Shown: in pieces, positions 10,018 through 18,722 of the stretch | Layout of the letters: each line of letters starts with the position of its first letter | Numbering within the stretch: the first letter of the stretch is position 1 | NCBI GenBank assembly: GCA_963665545.2 | Contig: CAXXKZ010000011.1 | Coordinates: 248,001-312,000 of the forward strand | Direction of reading: 5' to 3' | DNA length: 64,000 nt | Source of the DNA: G963665545 sp963665545 | GTDB taxonomy: Bacteria; Pseudomonadota; Gammaproteobacteria; Xanthomonadales; SZUA-36 | Translations under genes and position numbers: made by a program | Notes under the pieces: model-generated | The model's database searches: none | Told to the model about the DNA's origin: nothing | What the model saw: the letters and a program-made list of their open reading frames with translations, nothing else

Positions 10018-11402
10018 GAGCTATTGTCAAATCTGGTGTTTAGCCATTTGATTCAAGCGGCGACCTGATCAATCTCTTTTACCTCGATCCCATCTTTGAA
10101 TTTCACCCCCGTAATCACCTTGGCCAGGTAATCAAAGCCGCGTAGCCGGCGCCATTTCTTTTCCGCACACTGGCTCAATTTGAACATCATATGCAACATG
10201 CCATTGCGCGTCAGACAACCTTTGGATCTTTTGGTCCGGTGGCGGATGGTGGCAAAGGTGGATTCAATCGGGTTGCTGGTCCGGATGCTCTGCCAGTGTT
10301 GGGCCGGAAAATCATAAAATGCCAACAGTTCATCCCGATCCTTGAGCAAACAGCTCGTCGCTTTCGGGTATTTCGCCTCAAAGATCTCAATAAACAAATC
10401 AAACGCCTTGTTTGCATCATCCTTGGTTTCCGCCTGCCAGATGGCGTGCAGGGCCTGCTTGGCTTTGGGTTGTGCGGATTTCGGCAAACAATTCAGTACA
10501 TTCATGGTCTTGTGCATCCAGCAGCGTTGCTGGCGGCTGGCCGGAAAGATTTCATCCAGCGCCGCCCAAAAACCCATCGCACCATCACCAATCGCCAGTT
10601 GTGGGGCGCTCATGCCGCGCGACTTCAGATTCAGCAACACCTCACGCCAACTCTGAGTCGATTCCCGCACCCCGTCCTCAATCGCCAGAAAATGTTTTTC
10701 GCCGCGTTCATTGACACCAATGATCACCAGCGCGCAGAGCTTGGCATCCTCCGCCCGCAGCCCACTGTAGACACCATCAGCCCAGACATACACCCACCGG
10801 TCCTGTCTCAGGCGACGCTGGCTCCACGCTCGATATTCCTCCGCCCATACCTGTTTCAGGCGGGATACCGTGCTGGCCGACAGACCCTGTGCCTGCGGGC
10901 CCACCAGTACCCGCAACGCCTCAGCCATCTCACCGCTGGATACCCCTTTGAGGTACAACCACGGAATGGCTGCCTCGAAAGTCGCTGTCTTGCGCACATA
11001 TGGCGGCACCAGCACCGACTGAAAACTCACTGCTTCACCGGTCTTCGAGCGCACCTTGGGAATTCTCACCCGGATCGGTCCCAGGCCGGTCTGCAACTCA
11101 CGTTCTGGCAGGTAACCGTTGCGCACCACACCGGCATGACCTGATTCGGTACGCCAATCCTGATACTTGGCCAGCAGCTCCTGGACTTCACTTTCCACCG
11201 CTTCGGCGAGCAGCTTCCGGGCGCCTTCTTTGAGCAATTCGGTCAACGGATCGGCACTGATTGCTCGACGTTCCAGTTCAATAACATTATTCTTGTTCAT
11301 AGTGGCGTATCTCCTTTGGTTGCTTTGAAGTTTGGTAACAACAAATCAACCAGATACGCCGCTTTTTTTCAACTGCTCAAACACCAGATTCGATCATAAC
11401 TC
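10018..11402 (-). mobile_element. IS256-family insertion sequence, copy 2
   Basis: The element is 1,385 bp with the same ends as copy 1 and forms the right boundary of the composite transposon. Its outer flank (11403-11411) is the 9-bp duplication ACCCCCTGC; its inner flank (CCTTGTCGC) has no partner. Near the right end it carries C where copies 1 and 4 carry T (AATCAACCAG against AATCAATCAG), a variant shared with copy 3. The two boundary copies are therefore not simple duplicates of each other. Confidence 0.93.
10053..11300 (-). CDS. IS256-family transposase, variant G165R
   Basis: The protein has 415 residues and is identical to the other three copies except for one change, RRLRQDRW instead of RRLGQDRW (residue 165), ten residues before the first catalytic Asp (D175). 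DDE residues D175, D239 and E346 are intact. Whether the change affects activity cannot be told from sequence; the other copies could act in trans. Confidence 0.95.
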   Translation of the reverse strand: MNKNNVIELERRAISADPLTELLKEGARKLLAEAVESEVQELLAKYQDWRTESGHAGVVRNGYLPERELQTGLGPIRVRIPKVRSKTGEAVSFQSVLVPPYVRKTATFEAAIPWLYLKGVSSGEMAEALRVLVGPQAQGLSASTVSRLKQVWAEEYRAWSQRRLRQDRWVYVWADGVYSGLRAEDAKLCALVIIGVNERGEKHFLAIEDGVRESTQSWREVLLNLKSRGMSAPQLAIGDGAMGFWAALDEIFPASRQQRCWMHKTMNVLNCLPKSAQPKAKQALHAIWQAETKDDANKAFDLFIEIFEAKYPKATSCLLKDRDELLAFYDFPAQHWQSIRTSNPIESTFATIRHRTKRSKGCLTRNGMLHMMFKLSQCAEKKWRRLRGFDYLAKVITGVKFKDGIEVKEIDQVAA

Positions 11403-11983
11403 ACCCCCTGCTGCCAGGTCTCGTTGGTGCGCTTGGCAAATGTATTGGTAATAATCGGCGGATGGACGACGCCCAGAAAATCGGGCGAGAACGGGCCATC
11501 AAATCCAATAATATTACCCGCCAGGAAGATGCGGCTACCAGTTGCTTCACCGCTGTTAATCGCATCCCGGGCCTTGACCAACGCCGCCCTGGGTCCCCAG
11601 GTATCAAAGACCGTCGTTTGGCCGGTTTTGAGCGCAATTTGTGCCACTTCCAGAATAACCTCGTAGTAGCGGTCTTCGTACCTGATCAGTGATTCCGCAT
11701 CGATATTAATGTATAGGTGCAGATTGGCGTCAATCAGGCCGGGAATTACATATTTTCCCTTGGCATCGATCAACTCTGTTCCACCTGGAATGGCGATCTC
11801 CCGTTTGCTGCCAACAACTGCAATACGCCCGTTTTTTATCAGCACCACACCTCTTTTAAGCGGTGCACTTCCTGTCCCATCAATCACAGTACCGTTCACT
11901 ACTGCTAGGGTCTCGGCGTAAGCAGGCGCTACTGCCACCGCTAATGTCATCAAGACTCGTCTTATTACCCCCAATAACTTCAA
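11403..11983 (-). pseudogene. Metal-dependent amidohydrolase, 5' half (split by composite transposon)
   Basis: This part begins with a signal peptide (VLMTLAVAVAPAYA), then the amidohydrolase N-terminal beta-sandwich (LAVVNGTVIDGTG, GVVLIKNGRIAVVG) and GKYVIPGLIDANLHL. In most relatives the last motif reads D-A-H-x-H and binds the first metal; here the first His is Asn. The part ends at the transposon; the frame runs on into IS256 sequence and stops at 11369. The rest of the gene is at 1616-2459. The gene lies downstream of a CocE hydrolase and TonB receptor on the same strand and was probably the last gene of that operon. Confidence 0.9.
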
Positions 11984-12046
11984 GTTTGATCCTCCGTCTA
12001 GCTGTGAAGTCCAGCAACTTTATATGCACCAGGCATCCGAGTGATC

Positions 12047-12069
12047 GGCGGCTTCAAATTGAAGCCGCC
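12047..12069. promoter_or_regulatory. Perfect palindrome between CocE gene and amidohydrolase
   Basis: Two 11-base arms, GGCGGCTTCAA and TTGAAGCCGCC, flank one central A, in the 234-bp gap between the CocE stop (12218) and the amidohydrolase start (11983). No T-run follows on the minus strand, so a classical terminator is not supported. It may be an operator or a transcript-stability hairpin. Confidence 0.4.
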
Positions 12070-12217
12070 GTGCTCTCGATGCTCGTTGTGCTGCCGCAAG
12101 TAGATCGGTAGTACAGCCATCCGTTCATTGGATGTGTGGTGGGCACTAAAGGAGGCCCATGCCCGCATCAGGATTTGAATGAATCGTTCTGGCGGCTTGA
12201 CCCAGTCATAGGGATGG

Positions 12218-14005
12218 CTATTTTTCAACTACCGACAGCACCAGTGCCGAAGGGTATTCCATGTTGTGGTAAATAGTCTGATGAGCCGTATTCCAATGGA
12301 TATCCGTCGCCACCGGATTGCCAGTATTTTGGTTAGGAGCGTAATATGGAAACGAACTGCTCGTGACCTCGATACGGATTCGATGACCAGGCAAAAATCG
12401 ATGCCCCAGTTCCTCCAGATCGATAGTAAATTTCTCGACCTTACCAGGCGTCAATAGCCTCTCTTTGTCGAAACCATTGCGGTAACGGGCACGCAACGCC
12501 CCACCCGGCGCTCCCAACCGAAGCGCACGACCGTCCGGGTAAACGTCAAGGAGCTTGGTGAAAAAATCCGTGTCCCGCGCATCACTGGCTGCGTATAGTT
12601 CCAAGAGTACGTTACCAACGACATCTATTGGTTTATCCAGTACCTCACTGGTATACACAAGCACGTCTTCGCGAGCCTCTACGGGCCGGTGATCTACCCC
12701 GAACAGCCCCATCTTGCCGTCGGCAGATGACGGGACGGGATTTTTCGGATCGAAGGTATAGCCATCCGTTGGCTGGGTTCCTGGTTTATCCAGTCTGAGT
12801 CTGCCGTCACCGCTGAGCGTATTTGCATTGCCACCACTGTGCAGGTAAAACCGCAGTGAGTTGGCCTGCCGTGGTGGATATTCATCGTATTCACGCCATT
12901 CATTGGCGCCGGTGATATACAGCCTCGCCTTCGGGTGGTCATAGCTGTTCGTGGTGCCCTTCAGATAGTGATCCAGGAATTCGAGGCGCAGCGCCCATGG
13001 ATCGATCACCGACTCGGGGCCAAACTGCAACTCACCTACAGATTCGGCACCGCCGAAGAAGGTCTGGACGTGTAACCATGGTCCGATGACAAGAAATTGC
13101 TGATCTCTGGCTTTGGAATGTTTTTGCATCCCGCGCCAGTAATGCATCGCACCGGGTTGGTCGCCATCGAACCAGCCGGTAATGTGCAGCACGGGCAGTT
13201 CGATGTTACGGAAATCCTCAGGTTGTAGCTTGATTTCCTTCCAGTAATCATCCATCGTCGGGTGACTCAGGTAGTCTCGCCAGATCTTTAATTTTGTCCC
13301 AAACGCAGCCTCATCAAGGGTCATCAGCGGACGGTGCCAGAATTCCTCCTCCGGGTTGAAGTGCCCTTTGGCCATCAGGTCGAAAAGCAGCACTTCCCGC
13401 CAAACCCTGCCGGACACATTGTGTAACCAAAACAGGTCACCTCTTAAGGTAGGGATCCCGCCAGCGCCATAGCCCACCTCATCCATGTAGTCGCCCGCAG
13501 CAGCGGTTGACACCAGGCAAACCAGGCTCGGTGGTCGGGTCTTGGCCGCCTGCCATTGGACTGCGCCATGGTATGACACGCCCCACATACAGACCTTGCC
13601 GTTCGACCACGGCTGGCTCGCAGCCCATTCCACGGAGTCGTAACCATCCTGGATATCGGCGAACATATACCCGAATTCGCCGTCGGAGTCCCCGCGTCCC
13701 CGGACGTCCTGGAAGACAAAAACATATCCCCGCTGGGCGAAATAGGTGGTGAATTCCCAAGGCAGATCGCCCCTGCGCGCCCCTTTGTTATAAGGCGTGC
13801 GCATCAGCAGCGTCGGGTAGCGCCCTGCCTGCCGTGGCTTGAACACGTCAGCCGAAAGTTCTACACCGTCGCGCATCGGCACGCGCTGATTGAACAGAAC
13901 TTTGATCTTATGCAGTTCCTGCTCTGTTTCGGCGGCGCCTATCTGAGGGAGCCCTAGTCCCAGAGCAGCTATAAATATCAATTGGGTAAGGAGAATATTC
14001 ATCAT
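12218..14005 (-). CDS. CocE/NonD-family serine hydrolase (resident copy)
   Basis: A 595-residue secreted hydrolase of the CocE/NonD (X-Pro dipeptidyl-peptidase-like) family. It has a signal peptide (residues 1-25, ending IGAAE), an alpha/beta-hydrolase core beginning MRDGVELSADVFKP, a triad of S144 (GVSYHGA), D280 (GWFDGD) and H312 (GPWLHV), and a C-terminal beta-sandwich with DARDTDFFTKL and RIEVTSSSFPYY. Two ATG codons (14005 and 14002) are possible starts. It sits between a TonB receptor upstream and the amidohydrolase downstream, which suggests uptake and breakdown of an ester- or amide-containing compound. It shares its motifs with the hydrolase carried by the transposon but is clearly a different sequence. 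Confidence 0.87.
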   Translation of the reverse strand: MMNILLTQLIFIAALGLGLPQIGAAETEQELHKIKVLFNQRVPMRDGVELSADVFKPRQAGRYPTLLMRTPYNKGARRGDLPWEFTTYFAQRGYVFVFQDVRGRGDSDGEFGYMFADIQDGYDSVEWAASQPWSNGKVCMWGVSYHGAVQWQAAKTRPPSLVCLVSTAAAGDYMDEVGYGAGGIPTLRGDLFWLHNVSGRVWREVLLFDLMAKGHFNPEEEFWHRPLMTLDEAAFGTKLKIWRDYLSHPTMDDYWKEIKLQPEDFRNIELPVLHITGWFDGDQPGAMHYWRGMQKHSKARDQQFLVIGPWLHVQTFFGGAESVGELQFGPESVIDPWALRLEFLDHYLKGTTNSYDHPKARLYITGANEWREYDEYPPRQANSLRFYLHSGGNANTLSGDGRLRLDKPGTQPTDGYTFDPKNPVPSSADGKMGLFGVDHRPVEAREDVLVYTSEVLDKPIDVVGNVLLELYAASDARDTDFFTKLLDVYPDGRALRLGAPGGALRARYRNGFDKERLLTPGKVEKFTIDLEELGHRFLPGHRIRIEVTSSSFPYYAPNQNTGNPVATDIHWNTAHQTIYHNMEYPSALVLSVVEK

Positions 14006-14170
14006 TTTTCAGTTTAAGTTACTGAAGTATATCGTATTTATAGTGGTTTTACCTTTTTATTGGTGAAATATCCGGGCTAATTTCGCCGAGCCTCCCGTCT
14101 ATAACCAGAAGAATCCGCTGCAACCACGCTCCGTAGGCAGAAGCTAGTTGCAGCAGTAGTTACTTACAGA

Positions 14171-16438
14171 TTAATAGCTGTATGAAAGGTTGATACCGAG
14201 TGTACGGGGTCGAACCACGTTAGCAGTCTGAGCAAAGGCCGATGGATTTGCATTCGTCAAATCATACTCATCCAAAAGGTTGTTTACATAAAGTGATACT
14301 GCGAAGTTTTCACCGGCCACACTAACATTCAAGTCAACCTGTGTGGATGACGGAACCGTAAAACTGACGAATCCACCAGTAAACGGGTTAATTACTGATT
14401 GACTCCAGGTGGTTTCAAATTCATCCCTATAACGAATACCACCACCGACGCTGGCATCCAGATCAACGAGTGCGAAGCCGTAATTTATTAACAGGGAACT
14501 AGTCCATTCAGGCACAAAGCGCGTACTATCACCTGCCAGACCACCAACTGCAGGGTCGTCGTCGTCGAGCGCACTATTGGTGTAGGCAAGTGACAGCCTG
14601 ACAGTTAAGTCATCTACCGGGTTGAGAAATAACGTACCCTCAACCCCTTCACCGCTAATATCACTATCGGCATTACCGGTTGTAGGAATACCACCTATTC
14701 GCTGTTGGGCTTGGAAGTCTTTCCATTTCATACTCCATAAGGCGAAATCATATCCCACAACTCCATCCAGCCAACTGCCTTTGGCACCGACCTCATAACT
14801 CCACATTGTATCGGAGCTTACAAGCAGACCGCTGCCTGCAAGTGGCGGGTTGACAAATCCAGGCCGGAAACCACTTGCTGCACGGAAGTAAAGCGCTGTC
14901 TCTTCACTCACTCGCCAGCGCGCACCGAACATAAAGGTCTCGACATCCTCCGATTCGGCTCTGTTACTTGTGATCGAGAAATTGGGATCCACCGTGCCAG
15001 CTACTAGTCCACCAGCCAGAAGTATATCAACACTCAAATCTGTATCGGAATAGCGCATACCCGCAGAAACATCAAAGTCAGGGGTAATGTAATAGGTTGC
15101 ATTGGCAAATAATGATTTTTCCTCGTAGGTCTGAGGTAAATCAAATAAGCCGTAGTTAGTATTTGGAATTGCCGGGACAGACTCAATGCTTTGCGTATCG
15201 CCCGACTCCTCTTTAGTATAGAAGGCGCCGATGATCCATTCAAATTTCTCGCTGTCTGCAGAGGTCAAACGAATTTCACTCACATCTTTCTTGAATCCTG
15301 CAGGTGCCTTGTTGACGATCTGGTGGGGAGCATTATCCGGGTCAAGCGTATCTGGGTGTTGTCCCACCAACCCCGGGCCAAAAAAGCCAAGATCAAAAAA
15401 TATTGCTGGCAAAGCAGCCGTAATATCGAGAACAGAATCACTTTCAAATTCGACTTTGCCCAGGCTCCAATTCAATGTTGCCCAATCAAAATCAACTTCT
15501 AGCATCAACGACAGGTTGTCGTATTGTCGTTCAAATGGTGAAGGTGGCACGCTGGTTGTGTATTCACCAAATGTAGGTGAGTTCCCTGTAAAGGAGATCC
15601 GCCCCGAATGTGAGTACTCCATTTCTGTATGGATACCTCTAAATTTCAACGATGCCGCCTCTGAAATTTGCCACAGTACCGCCAGACTATAACCTTTACT
15701 CTCGTTACGATTCACTTCAGAGTCAACAGGGGTGCCTAAAACATCCACCAGATCGACAAAACCCTCCATATCATTATAAAATGCCGAGACGGTGACACCC
15801 AGCGTATCCTCGATCAGAGGAAAGCTTACACTGGCTTGGTAACGCTGATTAGGACCCCCTGCACCATGGGTACTTGACAAATCTACTGACAATTTGCCAC
15901 GCAACTCATCAAGGGCCGGATCGCGAGTAACATAGCGAACTACACCGCCAACCGAATTAGCACCGAACAAAGTACCTTGCGGCCCCTTAATTATCTCAAC
16001 GCGTTCAACATCGCTTAATAGACCCTCAAAAACAGAGTGACTAATTAATGCGCCGATGTTGGAGTTGGTGTATGGCACATCATCAATATAAATGCCGACA
16101 ATTGGTGAACCTGCTTCCTGAGTTACTCCACGCATATTTAGGGTGCCTAAACCAGGCTGTCCAGCACTAACCATATTGATGCCTGGCGTGTAGGCAGTGA
16201 TATCCGCCAGTGTATTCAATCCTATGTCCGTAAAGTCTTCGGCTAGCAAATTGGTGATGGCAACCCCAGCCTCCTGCAAGGATTCCTCGCGACGAGTAGC
16301 TGTTACAATTACCTCTTCAATACCGACAGCACTTTCTTCAGCCTCATTTTGTGCCCAAAGCCCCTGAGCAGCACATGTGCCAGCCAAAAGGCCGATAATT
16401 TGGGCTAACTTTATCTTATTGGATATATTCATTTGCAT
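14171..16438 (-). CDS. TonB-dependent outer-membrane receptor (resident copy)
   Basis: An intact receptor of about 755 residues. It has a signal peptide (GLLAGTCAAQGLWAQ), a TonB-box-like stretch EEVIVTATRREE, a plug with MRGVTQEAG, YIDDVPYT and VEIIKGPQGTLFGANSVGG, a long beta-barrel with the Y-x-F-x-ASGFRPG motif, and the C-terminal aromatic end LSYSY needed for barrel insertion. Such receptors import scarce compounds across the outer membrane with TonB energy. The ATG at 16438 has a GAGGACA ribosome-binding site; ATG 16432 is also possible. The gene heads a minus-strand set with the CocE hydrolase and amidohydrolase, so the imported compound is probably their substrate. Substrate unknown. 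Confidence 0.9.
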   Translation of the reverse strand: MQMNISNKIKLAQIIGLLAGTCAAQGLWAQNEAEESAVGIEEVIVTATRREESLQEAGVAITNLLAEDFTDIGLNTLADITAYTPGINMVSAGQPGLGTLNMRGVTQEAGSPIVGIYIDDVPYTNSNIGALISHSVFEGLLSDVERVEIIKGPQGTLFGANSVGGVVRYVTRDPALDELRGKLSVDLSSTHGAGGPNQRYQASVSFPLIEDTLGVTVSAFYNDMEGFVDLVDVLGTPVDSEVNRNESKGYSLAVLWQISEAASLKFRGIHTEMEYSHSGRISFTGNSPTFGEYTTSVPPSPFERQYDNLSLMLEVDFDWATLNWSLGKVEFESDSVLDITAALPAIFFDLGFFGPGLVGQHPDTLDPDNAPHQIVNKAPAGFKKDVSEIRLTSADSEKFEWIIGAFYTKEESGDTQSIESVPAIPNTNYGLFDLPQTYEEKSLFANATYYITPDFDVSAGMRYSDTDLSVDILLAGGLVAGTVDPNFSITSNRAESEDVETFMFGARWRVSEETALYFRAASGFRPGFVNPPLAGSGLLVSSDTMWSYEVGAKGSWLDGVVGYDFALWSMKWKDFQAQQRIGGIPTTGNADSDISGEGVEGTLFLNPVDDLTVRLSLAYTNSALDDDDPAVGGLAGDSTRFVPEWTSSLLINYGFALVDLDASVGGGIRYRDEFETTWSQSVINPFTGGFVSFTVPSSTQVDLNVSVAGENFAVSLYVNNLLDEYDLTNANPSAFAQTANVVRPRTLGINLSYSY

Positions 16439-16453
16439 TGTCCTCATGACCAA

Positions 16454-16753
16454 TCCACAGTCATCTCAGGCACAAAACGGACATCATCACATTCGGCAAG
16501 AATACCACAAATCCGACATACCCACACCGGCATCTTTCATGTTGACATGATGTCGCCGCCGAGTGTTGGCGACATGATTGTCCGCAGGGCAACTACTTGG
16601 AACCCATTCCGGCCCGCACTCCAACAGCGACATTTCCATTGGGATCGTAACTCCGGCTGGCTTCCAGCTTGTGTCCTATTTTGACGTGATGACCGACGCC
16701 TTGTTCGCCAGTGGCACAACGCTTGAACGAGCGGCCCAGAAAAACTCTAAACT
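16454..16753. other. Divergent intergenic region
   Basis: These 300 bases lie between the TonB receptor gene (minus) and the start of the VOC gene stub (plus), so promoters of both should be here. No gene is supported. A small hairpin-like repeat, TGTTGACATGATGTCGCC followed by GTTGGCGACATGA, lies at about 16541-16576 and could be an operator, but I cannot assign it. Confidence 0.4.
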
Positions 16754-16829
16754 ATGCAACACCAGCAGAACGATTTAACCAATGTGTTGCGTCGACCGGT
16801 TGAAATCGCAGCTGCAAAGCTGCCTAATA
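16754..16829 (+). pseudogene. 5' stub of a gene cut by the IS481-like block, probably the VOC gene
   Basis: Twenty-five codons (MQHQQNDLTN through AAKLPN) end where IS481-like copy A begins. If the block 16830-26238 is removed, keeping one TA, the frame continues as TNDFQFTGEILTQLY into the VOC-domain gene at 26237-26711, which otherwise lacks its own start. The join is in frame and gives a protein of about 183 residues. No strong ribosome-binding site is seen before the ATG. Confidence 0.55.
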
Positions 16830-17046
16830 TGAAATGTACGACTTCGTGGGACGATTTCACTAACCTCAAAGTGCATTGCACAGGAGAGCGTTATGGATCG
16901 TCAAGCACAAAGAGATATTCGCCGGAAATTGAATTGTCTACAGTTTGCACAGGAACGCGGGAGTAATGTATTAGCCTGCCGTAAATTTGGAGTCTCCAAG
17001 TCATCGTTTTATCGCTGGAAAGCAGGCTATAGAGAGAAAGGAGAAG

Positions 17047-18431
17047 GAGTTATGATCGAATCTGGTGTTTGAGCAGTTGAAAAAAAGCGGCGTATCTGGT
17101 TGATTTGTTGTTACCAAACTTCAAAGCAACCAAAGGAGATACGCCACTATGAACAAGAATAATGTTATTGAACTGGAACGTCGAGCAATCAGTGCCGATC
17201 CGTTGACCGAATTGCTCAAAGAAGGCGCCCGGAAGCTGCTCGCCGAAGCGGTGGAAAGTGAAGTCCAGGAGCTGCTGGCCAAGTATCAGGATTGGCGTAC
17301 CGAATCAGGTCATGCCGGTGTGGTGCGCAACGGTTACCTGCCAGAACGTGAGTTGCAGACCGGCCTGGGACCGATCCGGGTGAGAATTCCCAAGGTGCGC
17401 TCGAAGACCGGTGAAGCAGTGAGTTTTCAGTCGGTGCTGGTGCCGCCATATGTGCGCAAGACAGCGACTTTCGAGGCAGCCATTCCGTGGTTGTACCTCA
17501 AAGGGGTATCCAGCGGTGAGATGGCTGAGGCGTTGCGGGTACTGGTGGGCCCGCAGGCACAGGGTCTGTCGGCCAGCACGGTATCCCGCCTGAAACAGGT
17601 ATGGGCGGAGGAATATCGAGCGTGGAGCCAGCGTCGCCTGGGACAGGACCGGTGGGTGTATGTCTGGGCTGATGGTGTCTACAGTGGGCTGCGGGCGGAG
17701 GATGCCAAGCTCTGCGCGCTGGTGATCATTGGTGTCAATGAACGCGGCGAAAAACATTTTCTGGCGATTGAGGACGGGGTGCGGGAATCGACTCAGAGTT
17801 GGCGTGAGGTGTTGCTGAATCTGAAGTCGCGCGGCATGAGCGCCCCACAACTGGCGATTGGTGATGGTGCGATGGGTTTTTGGGCGGCGCTGGATGAAAT
17901 CTTTCCGGCCAGCCGCCAGCAACGCTGCTGGATGCACAAGACCATGAATGTACTGAATTGTTTGCCGAAATCCGCACAACCCAAAGCCAAGCAGGCCCTG
18001 CACGCCATCTGGCAGGCGGAAACCAAGGATGATGCAAACAAGGCGTTTGATTTGTTTATTGAGATCTTTGAGGCGAAATACCCGAAAGCGACGAGCTGTT
18101 TGCTCAAGGATCGGGATGAACTGTTGGCATTTTATGATTTTCCGGCCCAACACTGGCAGAGCATCCGGACCAGCAACCCGATTGAATCCACCTTTGCCAC
18201 CATCCGCCACCGGACCAAAAGATCCAAAGGTTGTCTGACGCGCAATGGCATGTTGCATATGATGTTCAAATTGAGCCAGTGTGCGGAAAAGAAATGGCGC
18301 CGGCTACGCGGCTTTGATTACCTGGCCAAGGTGATTACGGGGGTGAAATTCAAAGATGGGATCGAGGTAAAAGAGATTGATCAGGTCGCCGCTTGAATCA
18401 AATGGCTAAACACCAGATTTGACAATAGCTC
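17047..18431 (+). mobile_element. IS256-family insertion sequence, copy 3
   Basis: The element is 1,385 bp in plus orientation, flanked by the perfect 9-bp duplication AAGGAGAAG (17038-17046 and 18432-18440). It lies inside the transposase gene of IS481-like copy A. The matching flanks show a simple, unrearranged insertion that is younger than copy A. Confidence 0.95.
17149..18396 (+). CDS. IS256-family transposase
   Basis: The protein has 415 residues and is identical to copies 1 and 4, with intact D175, D239 and E346. An AGGAGAT ribosome-binding site lies 7 bases before the ATG. Confidence 0.95.
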   Translation: MNKNNVIELERRAISADPLTELLKEGARKLLAEAVESEVQELLAKYQDWRTESGHAGVVRNGYLPERELQTGLGPIRVRIPKVRSKTGEAVSFQSVLVPPYVRKTATFEAAIPWLYLKGVSSGEMAEALRVLVGPQAQGLSASTVSRLKQVWAEEYRAWSQRRLGQDRWVYVWADGVYSGLRAEDAKLCALVIIGVNERGEKHFLAIEDGVRESTQSWREVLLNLKSRGMSAPQLAIGDGAMGFWAALDEIFPASRQQRCWMHKTMNVLNCLPKSAQPKAKQALHAIWQAETKDDANKAFDLFIEIFEAKYPKATSCLLKDRDELLAFYDFPAQHWQSIRTSNPIESTFATIRHRTKRSKGCLTRNGMLHMMFKLSQCAEKKWRRLRGFDYLAKVITGVKFKDGIEVKEIDQVAA

Positions 18432-18722
18432 AAGGAGAAGCAGGCCTCATCAACTCCAAGCCATGCCCCGAGAACCTACTGCTTCGCACCCCAGCACCGA
18501 TCGAGGAAAAGATTCTACATCTACGGCGCACCTACCACTTTGGCCCGGATCGAATCGCCTGGTATCTGGAGCGCTATCACCAGATCAAAATATCGGGCAA
18601 GGGTGTGTTAATTTGCATCCAAAAGTACACCACTAACCCCCCATATTTGCATCCAATATTGCCCCACGTGTAACCCTCTTTCCTGCTGATGATAAAGCGG
18701 GAGTGTACAAGGAGTGATAGAC

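Larger units (their letters stand above)
2460..11402. mobile_element. Composite transposon: two IS256-family copies around a TonB/M19/CocE cargo
   Basis: The unit is 8,943 bp long and runs from the left inverted repeat of one IS256 copy (2460) to the right inverted repeat of a second copy in the same orientation (11402). The 9 bases just outside are identical on both sides, ACCCCCTGC at 2451-2459 and at 11403-11411. This is the length expected for an IS256 target duplication. The inner flanks of the two IS copies do not match each other. The unit therefore moved as one piece, or one IS inserted first and the rest arrived by recombination. The target is an amidohydrolase gene that reads in frame once the unit is removed. 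Cargo: a broken TonB receptor, a lipoprotein fragment, an M19 dipeptidase homologue and a CocE/NonD hydrolase, all on the minus strand. Confidence 0.88.
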
